Source of the DNA: Okeania sp. SIO1I7 | GTDB taxonomy: Bacteria; Cyanobacteriota; Cyanobacteriia; Cyanobacteriales; Microcoleaceae | Length of the DNA: 51,386 nucleotides | NCBI GenBank assembly: GCA_010672585.1 | Contig: JAAHGF010000041.1 | Span: 1-51,386 of the forward strand | Reading direction: 5' to 3' | In this document: piece after piece, positions 1-8,326 of the stretch | Numbering within the stretch: the first letter of the stretch is position 1 | Layout of the letters: every line of letters starts with the position of its first letter | Translations under genes and position numbers: made by a program | The notes under the pieces: model-generated | Databases searched by the model: none | What the model was told of the DNA's origin: nothing | The model's input: the letters and a program-made list of their open reading frames with translations, nothing else

Positions 1-45
1 GAAATTGAACCAGATCCATCCTATAATCTTCAGGATGATAAATAA
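1..45 (+). CDS. C-terminal end of an unidentified protein (partial)
   Basis: Frame 1 is open from the first base and ends at TAA 43-45, giving the tail EIEPDPSYNLQDDK. The tail is acidic and hydrophilic, as at many protein ends. The gene begins outside the window, and 14 residues are too few to assign a family. It could also be a chance open stretch. The following 840 bases hold no convincing gene. Confidence 0.35.
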   Translation, partial: EIEPDPSYNLQDDK

Positions 46-842
46 TATGATAAAAGAAGATAACTCCAGATTTGATTTTATTTCTAATGTCATCACCCAG
101 TAGTTAGCGTAAATATTACACTAACTATTTTTTTGTATTTGTCCAAAGTCCAAATTAATATTCTCCCCAGGCAATGAATTAGCCCTGCTCCCAGGAGGGG
201 AAGACAGGAGAAAACCCACCCCTAACCCCTCCGGTGGAGGGGAGAAATTGGAATGAGCGAGGAGGTAGGAGCTAAGTTTTGTTCCTTGATTTTTCTGTCA
301 TCCTCTTGCCTAAAATACGAACCATGTATGAGGGTCAAGAGCTGATTCCCAGGCACTACAATTCGACCCCAAAAAGCCTAAAGTCTTTATATGTCAATGC
401 TTTTAGATTTAATCAGCAAGCCCTAATTACATGGCTAGTGCAGGATGGCGGAAATAACTAACCAGTTAAAAAAGGTTCAAAAGCTTGTACAATAACCTTT
501 CTTCCCTTCAGCATAGCTGCCTCCAGCATAGCTGCCTTTTTGCACTAGATAGATAATTTTGCTCATTTTCCACTTCATCATACCTATAGTCAATCAAATA
601 ATTCTCCTCACTCACTTTTCTCCCTTTATTCCCTATTTCCTAATTGTTAAGTATTCTAAAGGGATTAAATTTTGAGGAAGCGGATTTCACATTAGAAGAG
701 ATAAAAAAAACTCAATATTTTGCAAACACTTTCTCAGACTAATATGTGAAATTTTTTCTAGAAAAAATATATTTTTAGTGTTGAATGTATGACTCAGGAG
801 GATTAAATTGATGTAATTAAAATCATCCTGATTCCTATATAG
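46..842. other. Intergenic, repeat-derived
   Basis: No supported gene. It holds a short tandem duplication of CAGCATAGCTGCCT near 510-540. It also holds a diverged copy (about 380-432) of a dispersed repeat recognisable by TTTTAGATTTAATCAGCAA, which recurs near 22780-22806 and 48553-48585. A 60-codon frame at 279-461 lies over this repeat, starts at TTG and is not credible as a gene. Confidence 0.6.
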
Positions 843-879
843 AGATTGAGAATAAGCGGATATAGACTATTCTCAATCT
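843..879. promoter_or_regulatory. Perfect 12-bp inverted repeat in the leader of a small gene
   Basis: AGATTGAGAATA (843-854) and TATTCTCAATCT (868-879) are perfect inverted complements around a 13-nt loop. The ATG of the small peptide gene follows 8 bases after the stem. In RNA the hairpin would crowd the ribosome-binding region, so it could regulate translation; as DNA it could be a dimer operator. There is no T-run, so a terminator is unlikely. Confidence 0.5.
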
Positions 880-887
880 TTAAAGTT

Positions 888-1091
888 ATGAACAAACAAA
901 TATTTTCAATTGTTTTGGTGAATTTTGCATTAGCAGTAATCGGTATTATTCCAGAAATAACAAGTAATTTAACTAATGTAAAATTAGACAAATTACAATC
1001 TGAAGACAAAATTCAATCCGAGCTTATTGCTCAGAGAGAGCCATTTAAACGAGGTGACAGTCGTACAGATAGAAAAAGCGAAGAGAAATAG
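888..1091 (+). CDS. Small secreted or membrane peptide (67 aa), hypothetical
   Basis: I chose the ATG at 888 (MNKQIFSIV) because it begins a classic N-terminal signal: two charged residues, then a hydrophobic stretch (IFSIVLVNFALAVIGII). An in-frame upstream start at 846 would run through the inverted repeat. The mature part is polar and ends in a very basic/acidic tail, EPFKRGDSRTDRKSEEK. Short precursors with a signal peptide and a C-terminal arginine/glycine motif occur among cyanobacterial PatX/PatS-type peptides. The motif here (RGDSR) is only loosely like RGSGR, so I do not assign that function. The gene is isolated, lies behind a 12-bp inverted repeat, and is followed by a cluster of mobile repeats. 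Confidence 0.5.
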   Translation: MNKQIFSIVLVNFALAVIGIIPEITSNLTNVKLDKLQSEDKIQSELIAQREPFKRGDSRTDRKSEEK

Positions 1092-1201
1092 AAATACAGC
1101 ATCATTCAGAATGAATAAGTCATAAGAATCATTTGAATAACTGAGGGTAATTATGCATAAATTATTCAGTAAGTAGGTAAAATTAAATAGTAAGTATTCA
1201 A

Positions 1202-1645
1202 GCGGACATGATATTATTCGGACATTATATCATACCTCAAATCACCAACGCCAAAAGAAGAAAGAAAGAATAAAGGGAGCAATAAGGAGAAAGTTTTTTG
1301 ATCACGCTCTGATCCGGACATGATATTACTCATACCAATTAACTTAAAAAATGTCACAAATAGTTGGAAACTGATGAAGTGAAATAATAAGCTGAAATTA
1401 GTGTAAAATATAGGTTTTAAGTACCTCAAATATCACTTATGACTGAAATGAAGTGTGTCTTATATCATGTCCGGTTAAACAGTGATAAATAAATAACTAC
1501 GGAGTCCTCAGGAGTCAACCCACCCGCGGGCCCCGACCGTGGAGGGGAAGTCAGGAGTCAGGAGGAAAGAGGGAAGAAAGAAGAAGAACTGGAGTTGAAG
1601 GAGAAAGTTTTTTTATAACTAATTATCCGGACATGATATTACATT
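1202..1645. repeat. Cluster of CCGGACATGATAT repeats
   Basis: The 13-mer CCGGACATGATAT or its complement occurs near 1203, 1315, 1454 and 1627. The copies at 1454 and 1627 face each other as terminal inverted repeats of an element of about 190 bp. Other members lie near 12056, 19259/19373 (an inverted pair), 28209 and 48950, and a variant pair (ATATCAAATCCG) lies near 46060/46270. Between the inward-facing ends are simple GGAGTCAGGAG-type repeats. The pattern suggests a non-autonomous element family. Confidence 0.65.
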
Positions 1646-1938
1646 CTGAGGAGACCTCAGAATTACACACTCGCTTCTGAGTTTTGACTTCTGACTTTAA
1701 TGAAACGGTATCACGCATCTCTAAAAATGCTTACAGCGCTTTTCATATTGATGAACCACATCTTCACAATCACAACCCTGTAGGGACGTTCCATGGAACG
1801 TCCCTACTGTGGTCTACCCAAATGAAAACTGCTGTAAGTATTCCATTTCCTTACTACTGTACTACTTAAAATTTAAGACTCTGCCAATTCCCATCTAAAG
1901 CGTCACGTATTCACCAGGGCTTAAATTAGGACTTAATA

Positions 1939-2182
1939 TTGACATACTCCCGACGTTGCCCTTACGGGACAACGCGGGATTCTTCAGTCTGGGAAACCCT
2001 GACCGCTGTTTAGACAGAGGTGATGTCCTCCCCCTGTTTTGAACTTGAGAATAACAAAATGTAGCTAGCTTGTCAAGGGCTTGTGAACGTTTAGCTTATG
2101 AAGGTATCCGAATCCAGGCCCTGGCTTTCCCATCCCTCCGCTCCCCTGCGGGAGAGCGCGGGACTTCCCGCCAGGAAAGTTA
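1939..2182 (-). mobile_element. IS200/IS605-like non-autonomous element, copy A
   Basis: This stretch of about 244 bp matches 23815-24057 in opposite orientation almost base for base. It has hairpins at both ends: a CGTTG-CCCTTACGG-GACAACG stem near 1953-1975 and GGCGGGAAGTCCCGC near 2159-2175. Subterminal hairpins of this kind and an end such as GGGAGTATGTCAA are typical of tnpB-bearing IS200/IS605 elements in cyanobacteria (family knowledge). No transposase or tnpB frame of useful length remains. Its inner end abuts the stop codon of bamA, so it now forms the 3' flank of that gene. Orientation is given by the putative right end at 1939. Confidence 0.6.
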
Positions 2183-5100
2183 AAAACGCTCACCAATACC
2201 GAAGTGGAAACGAGTATCACCTTCATCATTAATAGCGTAATCAACTCTAATTGGACCGAGAGGAGATTGTACCCGAATACCAGCACCATAACCTATACCA
2301 TCTCCTGGTTTCTCCCTCACACCTCCAGGATTACCAATAACAGAACTTTGACTATCAAATACTGTTGCAGCATCAATAAATAAAGCGCCTCCAAGAAATC
2401 TAAATACAGGAAAGCGATACTCAACAGTTCCCAACAAGAATGTACGACCTGCTCCTACAGAACCTTCATCATATCCACGAACTGTGTTAGTACCACCTAG
2501 AGGAAAAGCTTCATAAGGAGGTAAATCTCCAATTATATGACCACCTTGTATATTAAAGGCCAAAGCTTCAGGTCCATCAATGAAATTAGTAAAGTCTACT
2601 GGAATATAGAAACTGTAATTAGCTCGTAAACGATTCAATGCGATCTCTGCGGAACCTATAGGAATAGACTGTTCTGTACCAATTCTTAGTAAACTACCAG
2701 AAGTAGGTTGTCGGCGATTATTGCGTCGATCATTGATAATACCAAATTGAAGAGTAAGTAGATCGTCTTCCCCAGAGTCATCAACAGTCAATTTATTACC
2801 TAATTCATCTCTGGGTTCAGTATCACCATCACTATCCTGAATTTCTACTCGTTCATATTTTATTCCCAAAGAAGCTGTCCACTCCGGTTCGACAAATGGA
2901 TTAGGAATAAACGGACGAGTGAAGCTAACTCCACCTCCTGTACGAATAACTCGTGGGTTATCACCATTAGGCAGATCGACATCGCGCTGATCGTTTTCGT
3001 CGTCAGAATCAAAAATCACCGAAATTGCCCGTCTTCTGAAGGCATTAACAGTGTAAGAAAGGCGGTGGTCATCTCCACCTACCCAGGGGTCGGTAAAGCT
3101 AATATCAGCAAGTAATAATCGTTCACCTACTTGAAACTCGCCACCTAATTTCTGATTATTACCACCAATGTTTTGTTGTTGATAACTGACTGTACCAAAT
3201 AATCCACTGGCAGAACTAACCCCACCGCCAAATGCTAGAGAACCTGTACTTTTCTCTACAATATTCACAATCACATTTGCCTTGTTAGGATCGTCTGGTG
3301 CTGGTTCTAAACCCAACGTAACATCTTCAAAAATTCCTAAACCAAACACTCTCCTAATATCTTTTTCTGCTGTTTGTCGCTCAAAGATATCTCCTGGTTG
3401 AAGTTGAATTTCTCTGGTGATGATATATTCACGAGTACGACCTTCAATTAAATTACCTTCTTCATCTGTTGTTTCTCCTTCTGCATTCACAAAGCGCACT
3501 TGAATATCTTTAATTTCTCCTTCTGCAACTTCCAGAGTAACTGCACCATCGTCACTGACTTGAGGGGCGCCGATCACTTGTCCGAGAACGTAACCATTAT
3601 CTTGATACCATTGGTTAACTTGTTCGACACCTTGTTCAAAAATTTTCAGATTTAGAGTTTCACCATATTGCTCTGCGAATATTCTGTCTACTTCACTTTC
3701 AGGGAATACTTGAGCACCTTCTATTGTTACAGAGTTCAATACAGGGTTGGGTTCAACTTCAAAAGTTACTCGTACACCAAGGGGAGTATCTTCTGGTAAT
3801 GCTTTCACGTTTCGGAAGAAACCAGTGGCAAATATGGCGTTAATGTCTCTCTGTAGTTGAGAGCGAGTTGTGGTGCGTCCAGCTTGAGTGCTAATTACTT
3901 GGTACACTTGGTCTTCTAGTTCTCCGTCTACTCCACTAACTACAACTTCGGCGACTAGCACTAAGGGTTCTGCTTCTTCTGTAGAGGGTTCTGTTGGTTG
4001 TGATTGAGAAAGAGTAAATTCTTCTGATTCTATTGCGGAGGGTGGGGTGTCGCTATCTGGTTCTTCGAGGACTTCATGTTCTGGAGATGAAATTTGGGCC
4101 AAATTATCTGATGGGTCTAATGTTGATGTGAATTTCTGTTGATTTTGAGTAATTTCACCATTAGATAAATTTACTTTTTGAGAAAGGATAGAATCAAACT
4201 GTTTATTTATGGTTGGTTCTAATTTAGTTTCTACACCCTTTGCTAACTCAAAATTCTGAGGATTTTCCCTCTGATTCTCTACAATTTCTGAAGTAGGAAT
4301 ATCCGCAGCAAACTGTTTATTTATGGTTGGTTCTAATTTAGTTTCTACACCCTTTGCTAACTCAAAATTCTGAGGATTTTCCCTCTGATTCTCTACAATT
4401 TCTGAAGTAAGAATATCCGCAGCAAACTGTTTATTTATGTTTAGCTCTAATTTAGTTTCTACACCCTTTGCTAACTGGAAATTCTGAGGATTTTCCCTCC
4501 AGTCATTCACAATTTCTGAAGTAGTAATATCCGCATCAAACTGTTTATTTATGTTTGGCTCTAATTTAGTTTCTCCACCCTTTGCTAACTCAAAAATTTG
4601 AGGATTTTCCCTTTGATTTTCGACAATTTCTGAAGTAGGAATATCCGCATCAAACTGTTTATTTATGTTTGGCTCTAATTTAGTTTCTCCACCCTTTGCT
4701 AACTCAAAAATTTGAGGATTTTCCCTTTGATTTTCGACAATTTCTGAAGTAGGAATATCCGCAGCAAACTGTTTATTTATGGTTGGCTCTAATTTAGTTT
4801 CTCCACCCTTTGCCAACTGGAAATTATCAGAATTTTCCAGGCTATTTTCGACAATTTCTACATCAGGAATATCAGAAACAAACTGTTTATTTATGGTCGG
4901 TTCTAATTTAGTTTCTCCACCCTTTGCCAACTGGAAATTATCAGAATTTCCCAGGCTATTTTCGACAATTTCTACATCAGAAATATCCGCAGCAAACTGT
5001 TTATTTATGTTTGGCTCTAATTTAGTTTCTCCACCCTTTGCCAACTGGAAATTATCAGAATTTCCCAGGCTATTTTCGACAATTTCTACATCAGAAATAT

Positions 5101-5932
5101 CAGAAGTAAATTGTTTATTTGTAGTCGGTTCTAATTTAGTTTCTCCACCCTTTGCCAACTGGAAATTATCAGAATTTCCCAGGCTATTTTCGACAATTTC
5201 TACATCAGGAATATCAGAAGTAAATTGTTTATTTGTAGTCGGTTCTAATTTAGTTTCTCCAACCTTTGTTAACTGGAAATTATCAGAATTTCCCAGGCTA
5301 TTTTCGACAATTTCTACATCAGGAATATCAGAAATAAACTGTTTATTTGTAGTCGGTTCTAATTTAGTTTCTCCACCCTTTGCCAACTGGAAATTATCAG
5401 AATTTTCCCGGCTATTTTCGACAATTTCTGAAGTAGTAATATGAGAAACAAACTGTTTATTTGTAGTTGGTTCTAATTTAGTTTCTACTGTTTTATTAAT
5501 TAGAGCTAGTTGAGGAATATGTTGATTTTCAAAATTTTCTAAAGCGAAAGCGAAAAATTCTGCAAATTCCTTATTAACAACAGAACTGTACTTACTATTT
5601 AAACTTTTACCAATAATTACAGGTTTTGTAATTTCTCTAACCTTAATAAAATCATAAAAATCAAGTTTTGCTGCTTCTTTTGACCAAGATATATCAGAAA
5701 AATTATTATCAATACTGCCAAATACTTTTTTTGAAGGTAAATTAGACCCTAACTCTAAAAAATATTTAGTAGCAGAAAATTTGTTAAATTGTTTTCTTGA
5801 ATTAATCGATATAGCAATAAAATTACTATCTATATCAGAATTACTCTTCGGTATTTTAGCATTAGCAGATTTTGAAATTCCAAAAGTTGTTGAAGCAGCA
5901 AAAATGATCGCTAAGAACGGAGACAACCGCAT
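2180..5932 (-). CDS. bamA: BamA/Omp85 outer-membrane assembly protein with an expanded N-terminal repeat array
   Basis: Central subunit for folding and inserting beta-barrel proteins into the outer membrane. At 1250 residues it is far longer than typical cyanobacterial BamA proteins. Layout: signal peptide about 1-25; low-complexity region to 148; eleven 38-residue repeats about 149-566 (each starting ETKLEP and containing NKQF and EIVEN); acidic, Ser/Pro-rich linker to about 655; three POTRA domains (about 656-730, 731-805, 806-895); and a 16-strand-type barrel from about 896 to the end. The barrel shows the lid motif VRGY near 1151 and the C-terminal phenylalanine (GIGERF) expected of an Omp85 barrel. 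It lies 79 bp downstream of purC on the same strand. In many cyanobacteria bamA is followed by lpxC-fabZ-lpxA-lpxB; here an IS-like element and repeats follow instead. The POTRA and barrel parts look intact. Confidence 0.93.
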   Translation of the reverse strand: MRLSPFLAIIFAASTTFGISKSANAKIPKSNSDIDSNFIAISINSRKQFNKFSATKYFLELGSNLPSKKVFGSIDNNFSDISWSKEAAKLDFYDFIKVREITKPVIIGKSLNSKYSSVVNKEFAEFFAFALENFENQHIPQLALINKTVETKLEPTTNKQFVSHITTSEIVENSRENSDNFQLAKGGETKLEPTTNKQFISDIPDVEIVENSLGNSDNFQLTKVGETKLEPTTNKQFTSDIPDVEIVENSLGNSDNFQLAKGGETKLEPTTNKQFTSDISDVEIVENSLGNSDNFQLAKGGETKLEPNINKQFAADISDVEIVENSLGNSDNFQLAKGGETKLEPTINKQFVSDIPDVEIVENSLENSDNFQLAKGGETKLEPTINKQFAADIPTSEIVENQRENPQIFELAKGGETKLEPNINKQFDADIPTSEIVENQRENPQIFELAKGGETKLEPNINKQFDADITTSEIVNDWRENPQNFQLAKGVETKLELNINKQFAADILTSEIVENQRENPQNFELAKGVETKLEPTINKQFAADIPTSEIVENQRENPQNFELAKGVETKLEPTINKQFDSILSQKVNLSNGEITQNQQKFTSTLDPSDNLAQISSPEHEVLEEPDSDTPPSAIESEEFTLSQSQPTEPSTEEAEPLVLVAEVVVSGVDGELEDQVYQVISTQAGRTTTRSQLQRDINAIFATGFFRNVKALPEDTPLGVRVTFEVEPNPVLNSVTIEGAQVFPESEVDRIFAEQYGETLNLKIFEQGVEQVNQWYQDNGYVLGQVIGAPQVSDDGAVTLEVAEGEIKDIQVRFVNAEGETTDEEGNLIEGRTREYIITREIQLQPGDIFERQTAEKDIRRVFGLGIFEDVTLGLEPAPDDPNKANVIVNIVEKSTGSLAFGGGVSSASGLFGTVSYQQQNIGGNNQKLGGEFQVGERLLLADISFTDPWVGGDDHRLSYTVNAFRRRAISVIFDSDDENDQRDVDLPNGDNPRVIRTGGGVSFTRPFIPNPFVEPEWTASLGIKYERVEIQDSDGDTEPRDELGNKLTVDDSGEDDLLTLQFGIINDRRNNRRQPTSGSLLRIGTEQSIPIGSAEIALNRLRANYSFYIPVDFTNFIDGPEALAFNIQGGHIIGDLPPYEAFPLGGTNTVRGYDEGSVGAGRTFLLGTVEYRFPVFRFLGGALFIDAATVFDSQSSVIGNPGGVREKPGDGIGYGAGIRVQSPLGPIRVDYAINDEGDTRFHFGIGERF
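4235..5487 (-). repeat. Eleven tandem 114-bp units inside bamA
   Basis: The period is exactly 114 bp (38 codons), measured between successive ETKLEP codons. A twelfth, partial unit runs on to about 4190. Units 1-6 carry variants of DVEIVENSLGNSDNFQ, while units 7-11 carry TSEIVENQRENPQ, so two subfamilies were amplified separately. The conserved frame keeps the array in phase with the downstream domains. Confidence 0.95.
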
Positions 5933-6011
5933 ATTATTCTATCCCCTACAATCCACACACCAGTTAAATTTTTCATACAAACCGTAAAATTGTACACCAT
6001 TGCCAGGGTTC

Positions 6012-6740
6012 TCAACCCGTCTGAGCCAAAATCCTTTCTAAGACTTGTTGATATGCTGTTTCTACATTACCAAGATCGCGACGGAAGCGGTCTTTGTCCA
6101 TTACTCTCAAATTTGAATCAGTTTGAGATTGGTCCCAAAGTCGGCAGCTATCTGGACTTATTTCGTCCGCAAGAATCAAATTATTTTGCCAATCTAGGCC
6201 AAATTCGATTTTGAAGTCCACCAAAGTAATTTGGCATTGGTTAAAGAAATTTTTGAGAATATCATTAATTTTTAGGGCAAAAGTCCGTATTTGCTCCAAT
6301 TGCTCTGGGGTCGCTAATTCCATTATTAAGAGGCGATCGCGTGTCAAAAGTGGGTCCTGAAGACTATCATTTTTATAGCAATATTCTACTAAGGGAAACT
6401 TCAACACAGTTCCTTCTGCTAATCCAGTTTGTTTGCAAAGACTACCTGCAGCAATATTTCTCACAATAACTTCGATCAGCAAAATTTTCACCTTTCGGAC
6501 TCTCATTTTATCTGGTGCAGGACAGTCAATAAAATGAGTAGGTATACCATTAGCTTCCAGTAGTTTAAATATATGACTAGAAATAGTACAATTAATTTTA
6601 CCTTTCCCAGTTATTGTGCCTCTTTTTTGAGCATTAAATGCTGTGGCATCATCTTTAAAATAAGTAAGTAATATTTCTGGGTCGTCAGTAGTATATAAAA
6701 TTTTTGCTTTACCTTCATAAAGCTTTTGATTAGATAACAT
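6012..6740 (-). CDS. purC: Phosphoribosylaminoimidazole-succinocarboxamide synthase (SAICAR synthetase)
   Basis: Catalyses the ATP-dependent joining of CAIR and aspartate in de novo purine synthesis, in the cytoplasm. The 242-residue length is normal for bacterial PurC. The N-terminus KLYEGKAKILYTTDDPEILL is the family's nucleotide-binding opening. It is followed by DDATAFNAQKRGTITGKG, the substrate segment VEVIVRN-like IEVIVRNIAAGSL, and LVDFKIEFG and LADEISPDSCRLWD, all hallmark PurC motifs. Start ATG at 6740. It is the upstream gene of a probable two-gene transcription unit with bamA, an order seen in other cyanobacteria. Confidence 0.97.
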   Translation of the reverse strand: MLSNQKLYEGKAKILYTTDDPEILLTYFKDDATAFNAQKRGTITGKGKINCTISSHIFKLLEANGIPTHFIDCPAPDKMRVRKVKILLIEVIVRNIAAGSLCKQTGLAEGTVLKFPLVEYCYKNDSLQDPLLTRDRLLIMELATPEQLEQIRTFALKINDILKNFFNQCQITLVDFKIEFGLDWQNNLILADEISPDSCRLWDQSQTDSNLRVMDKDRFRRDLGNVETAYQQVLERILAQTG

Positions 6741-7171
6741 AAAAATTCTTGATATAGAAACTAAAAATAGAGTGAAGAGCGATTGTTATAACATTTCATG
6801 GAAGTCAGAAGTCAAAAGTCAAAAGTTAAAAGTCAAAAGTTATATTTGATCGGCCAAAAACTTTGACAAGATACAAGACAATACTTTCAGGCAATTATTT
6901 GACATTTATCAGGAGCGAAACCATTTGTGACATCCTTAAAGTGAATTGTTATTACTAATTACTCTTTTATGTGCATATCACAGTAGAAGTTTAATGTCAA
7001 TATTTCTATCAAGATTGAAGCTGTCTATAATCTTAAAAGATTGTTATAGACAGATAACAAAATTAGATTAGATTAAACAAAATTAATGTTCAATGTCTTG
7101 TCCAAGGGTCTTTTTTCTGAGAGGATAAGAAGGCATCGGAATTTCTTCAATCAGCTCAAGGAATTAAACAG
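6741..7171. other. Intergenic with simple repeats
   Basis: No gene seen. It contains a run of AAAAGTCAAAAGTC-type decamers (about 6799-6841) and a diverged dispersed repeat (about 6925-6960, ATTTGTGACATCCTTAAAGT) that recurs inverted near 21560-21600. Promoters for purC (leftward) and the SH3 gene (rightward) must lie here, but I cannot place them with confidence. Confidence 0.5.
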
Positions 7172-7549
7172 ATGATAAATTGGACAAAATCTGTAGCAGT
7201 GAGTACTTTATTATCAATTGCTGCTATTGGTAGTATGAGTCTTACTTCGATAGCAGTAGGATCGCCTCAGAATACTAAAAGTGTAGAGCAATCTATCACT
7301 ACAATCCCCACCGAAGCGGAAGAGCAACTCGCTCATAGTTATGGTCATGGTAGTAAGCATTACGGTAGTTGTCGTCGAGTGGCAACTCGTCATCGCAACT
7401 TGCGGGTGAGGACATATCCTTGGGGTAAAGTTATAAACAGATTACATCGAGGTACTCGTGTTCGTGTTATTGGTTACGATGGTGCTTGGGCAAAAATTTC
7501 ATATCCTTGTTATGGTTATGTATATGCTCATTATTTGAAACATTGTTAA
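7172..7549 (+). CDS. Secreted SH3-domain (SH3b-like) protein
   Basis: A protein of 125 residues. Residues 1-30 form a signal peptide (charged MINWTK, then hydrophobic VAVSTLLSIAAIGSMSL, small residues before the likely cut). The mature part has a spacer and then one bacterial SH3 fold (about 65-125): NLRVRTYPWGKVINRLHRGT, then VRVIGYDGAWAKISYP and a final YVYAHYLKHC. The pattern N-hR-x-yP-x-G-x-h-hxh-G is that of SH3_3 domains. Such proteins usually sit in the periplasm or at the cell wall and bind peptidoglycan or regulate its hydrolases. Two Cys pairs (in CRR, SYPC and KHC) may form disulfides. It is monocistronic, and a transposon-end relic follows immediately. Confidence 0.8.
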   Translation: MINWTKSVAVSTLLSIAAIGSMSLTSIAVGSPQNTKSVEQSITTIPTEAEEQLAHSYGHGSKHYGSCRRVATRHRNLRVRTYPWGKVINRLHRGTRVRVIGYDGAWAKISYPCYGYVYAHYLKHC

Positions 7550-7556
7550 ACCTAAA

Positions 7557-8017
7557 AAGCGTCGGGAGGAAGTACGCAGCGCCTGTTTTAACGGCTGGAT
7601 GAATAACGACGCGCGGGTTTTAACCCGGAGTAAAAGTCTGGTATAATAGAAATAGTAAGTAAGAACAAGGTTTGTCGCCATGACCTTTAGCTAGTACGGT
7701 GAAATTCCGGTGGACAGGAGACGGGGAATTAACTTCCTACGACGGCTGAAAGCAAGTAGGCAGCTAGAGCAGCGAGAAGATTACTCCAACCAGCGCGAGT
7801 AAAACCACTCGTGAAAGCTAACAAAAAAAAGTAGACTCACAGCTAGATTTCCGTCTATGCCGAGGAGTTTAGGAGTCTGTTGACAGGCTTTAAGCAAATG
7901 TGGATTTATGAGGGGCTGCGTGCGGAAGTAGATTCCGCACTTTAAACGCCCCGTCCCATTTGCGGTGGACTAACCACAGAATCCAGGGTGTTTCAACCCC
8001 TGGAGATGTCAACTCAT
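7557..8017 (+). ncRNA. Relic of a tnpB-type element right end with omega-RNA-like structure
   Basis: No coding frame fits, but the stretch is GC-richer than its surroundings and full of stems. These include TGCGGAA/TTCCGCA (7921-7939) inside an outer GGGGC/GCCCC stem, and CCAGGGgtgtttcaACCCCTGG near the end, followed by AGATGTCAAC. The ordering (TGTTTTAAC...GGATGAA at the left; a final GC-hairpin plus GTCAA at the right) parallels the relics at 21599-22131 and 23751-24270. In IS200/IS605 and IS607 elements the omega-RNA (reRNA) of TnpB comes from the 3' end of the element and runs through the right end, with the guide in the flank (established for the family). No tnpB is present. Assignment is by layout and remembered family features, not by a search. 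Confidence 0.45.
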
Positions 8018-8326
8018 CAAATAAATTTTGCTAGGAAAGATCGCAGAGGACTAAGAGTTACTGCGATCGTACTTCCAAACTGCACTAGACGTTCCAAATA
8101 ATATAGAACCCATTTGGTATCTTCATAAATATTAAGTTTTTTTAGTTAGGAGACAGGAGACAGGAGGGAAGATGTGGGGAGAAATAATACAAAAAATTCA
8201 ACACTCCTTCAGATGATTTTTCCTCAAAATTGATGCACGAAAAGACTTGACTACCATAATTCTATAGTTCTCAAATGGGTTCTATAGATCGAGAGCAAAC
8301 AACAAACAAAGAAAAAGGAGTCAAAA

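Noticed and set aside
279-461. 60-codon frame at the left edge
   Set aside because: Starts at TTG, overlaps a dispersed repeat seen elsewhere, and has no ribosome-binding site.
2065-2289. Minus-strand frame across the bamA 3' end
   Set aside because: It covers the IS-like element and the bamA tail in another frame; no independent support.
4779-5444. 221-codon plus-strand frame opposite bamA
   Set aside because: It is the antisense of the 114-bp repeats; its own repetitiveness follows from the bamA array, and it has no start context.
7680-7760. Possible cobalamin riboswitch (GGTGAAATTCCGG-like core)
   Set aside because: The B12-box and the expected conserved flanking elements are absent, and no cobalamin or metE-type gene follows. 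The transposon right-end explanation fits better.
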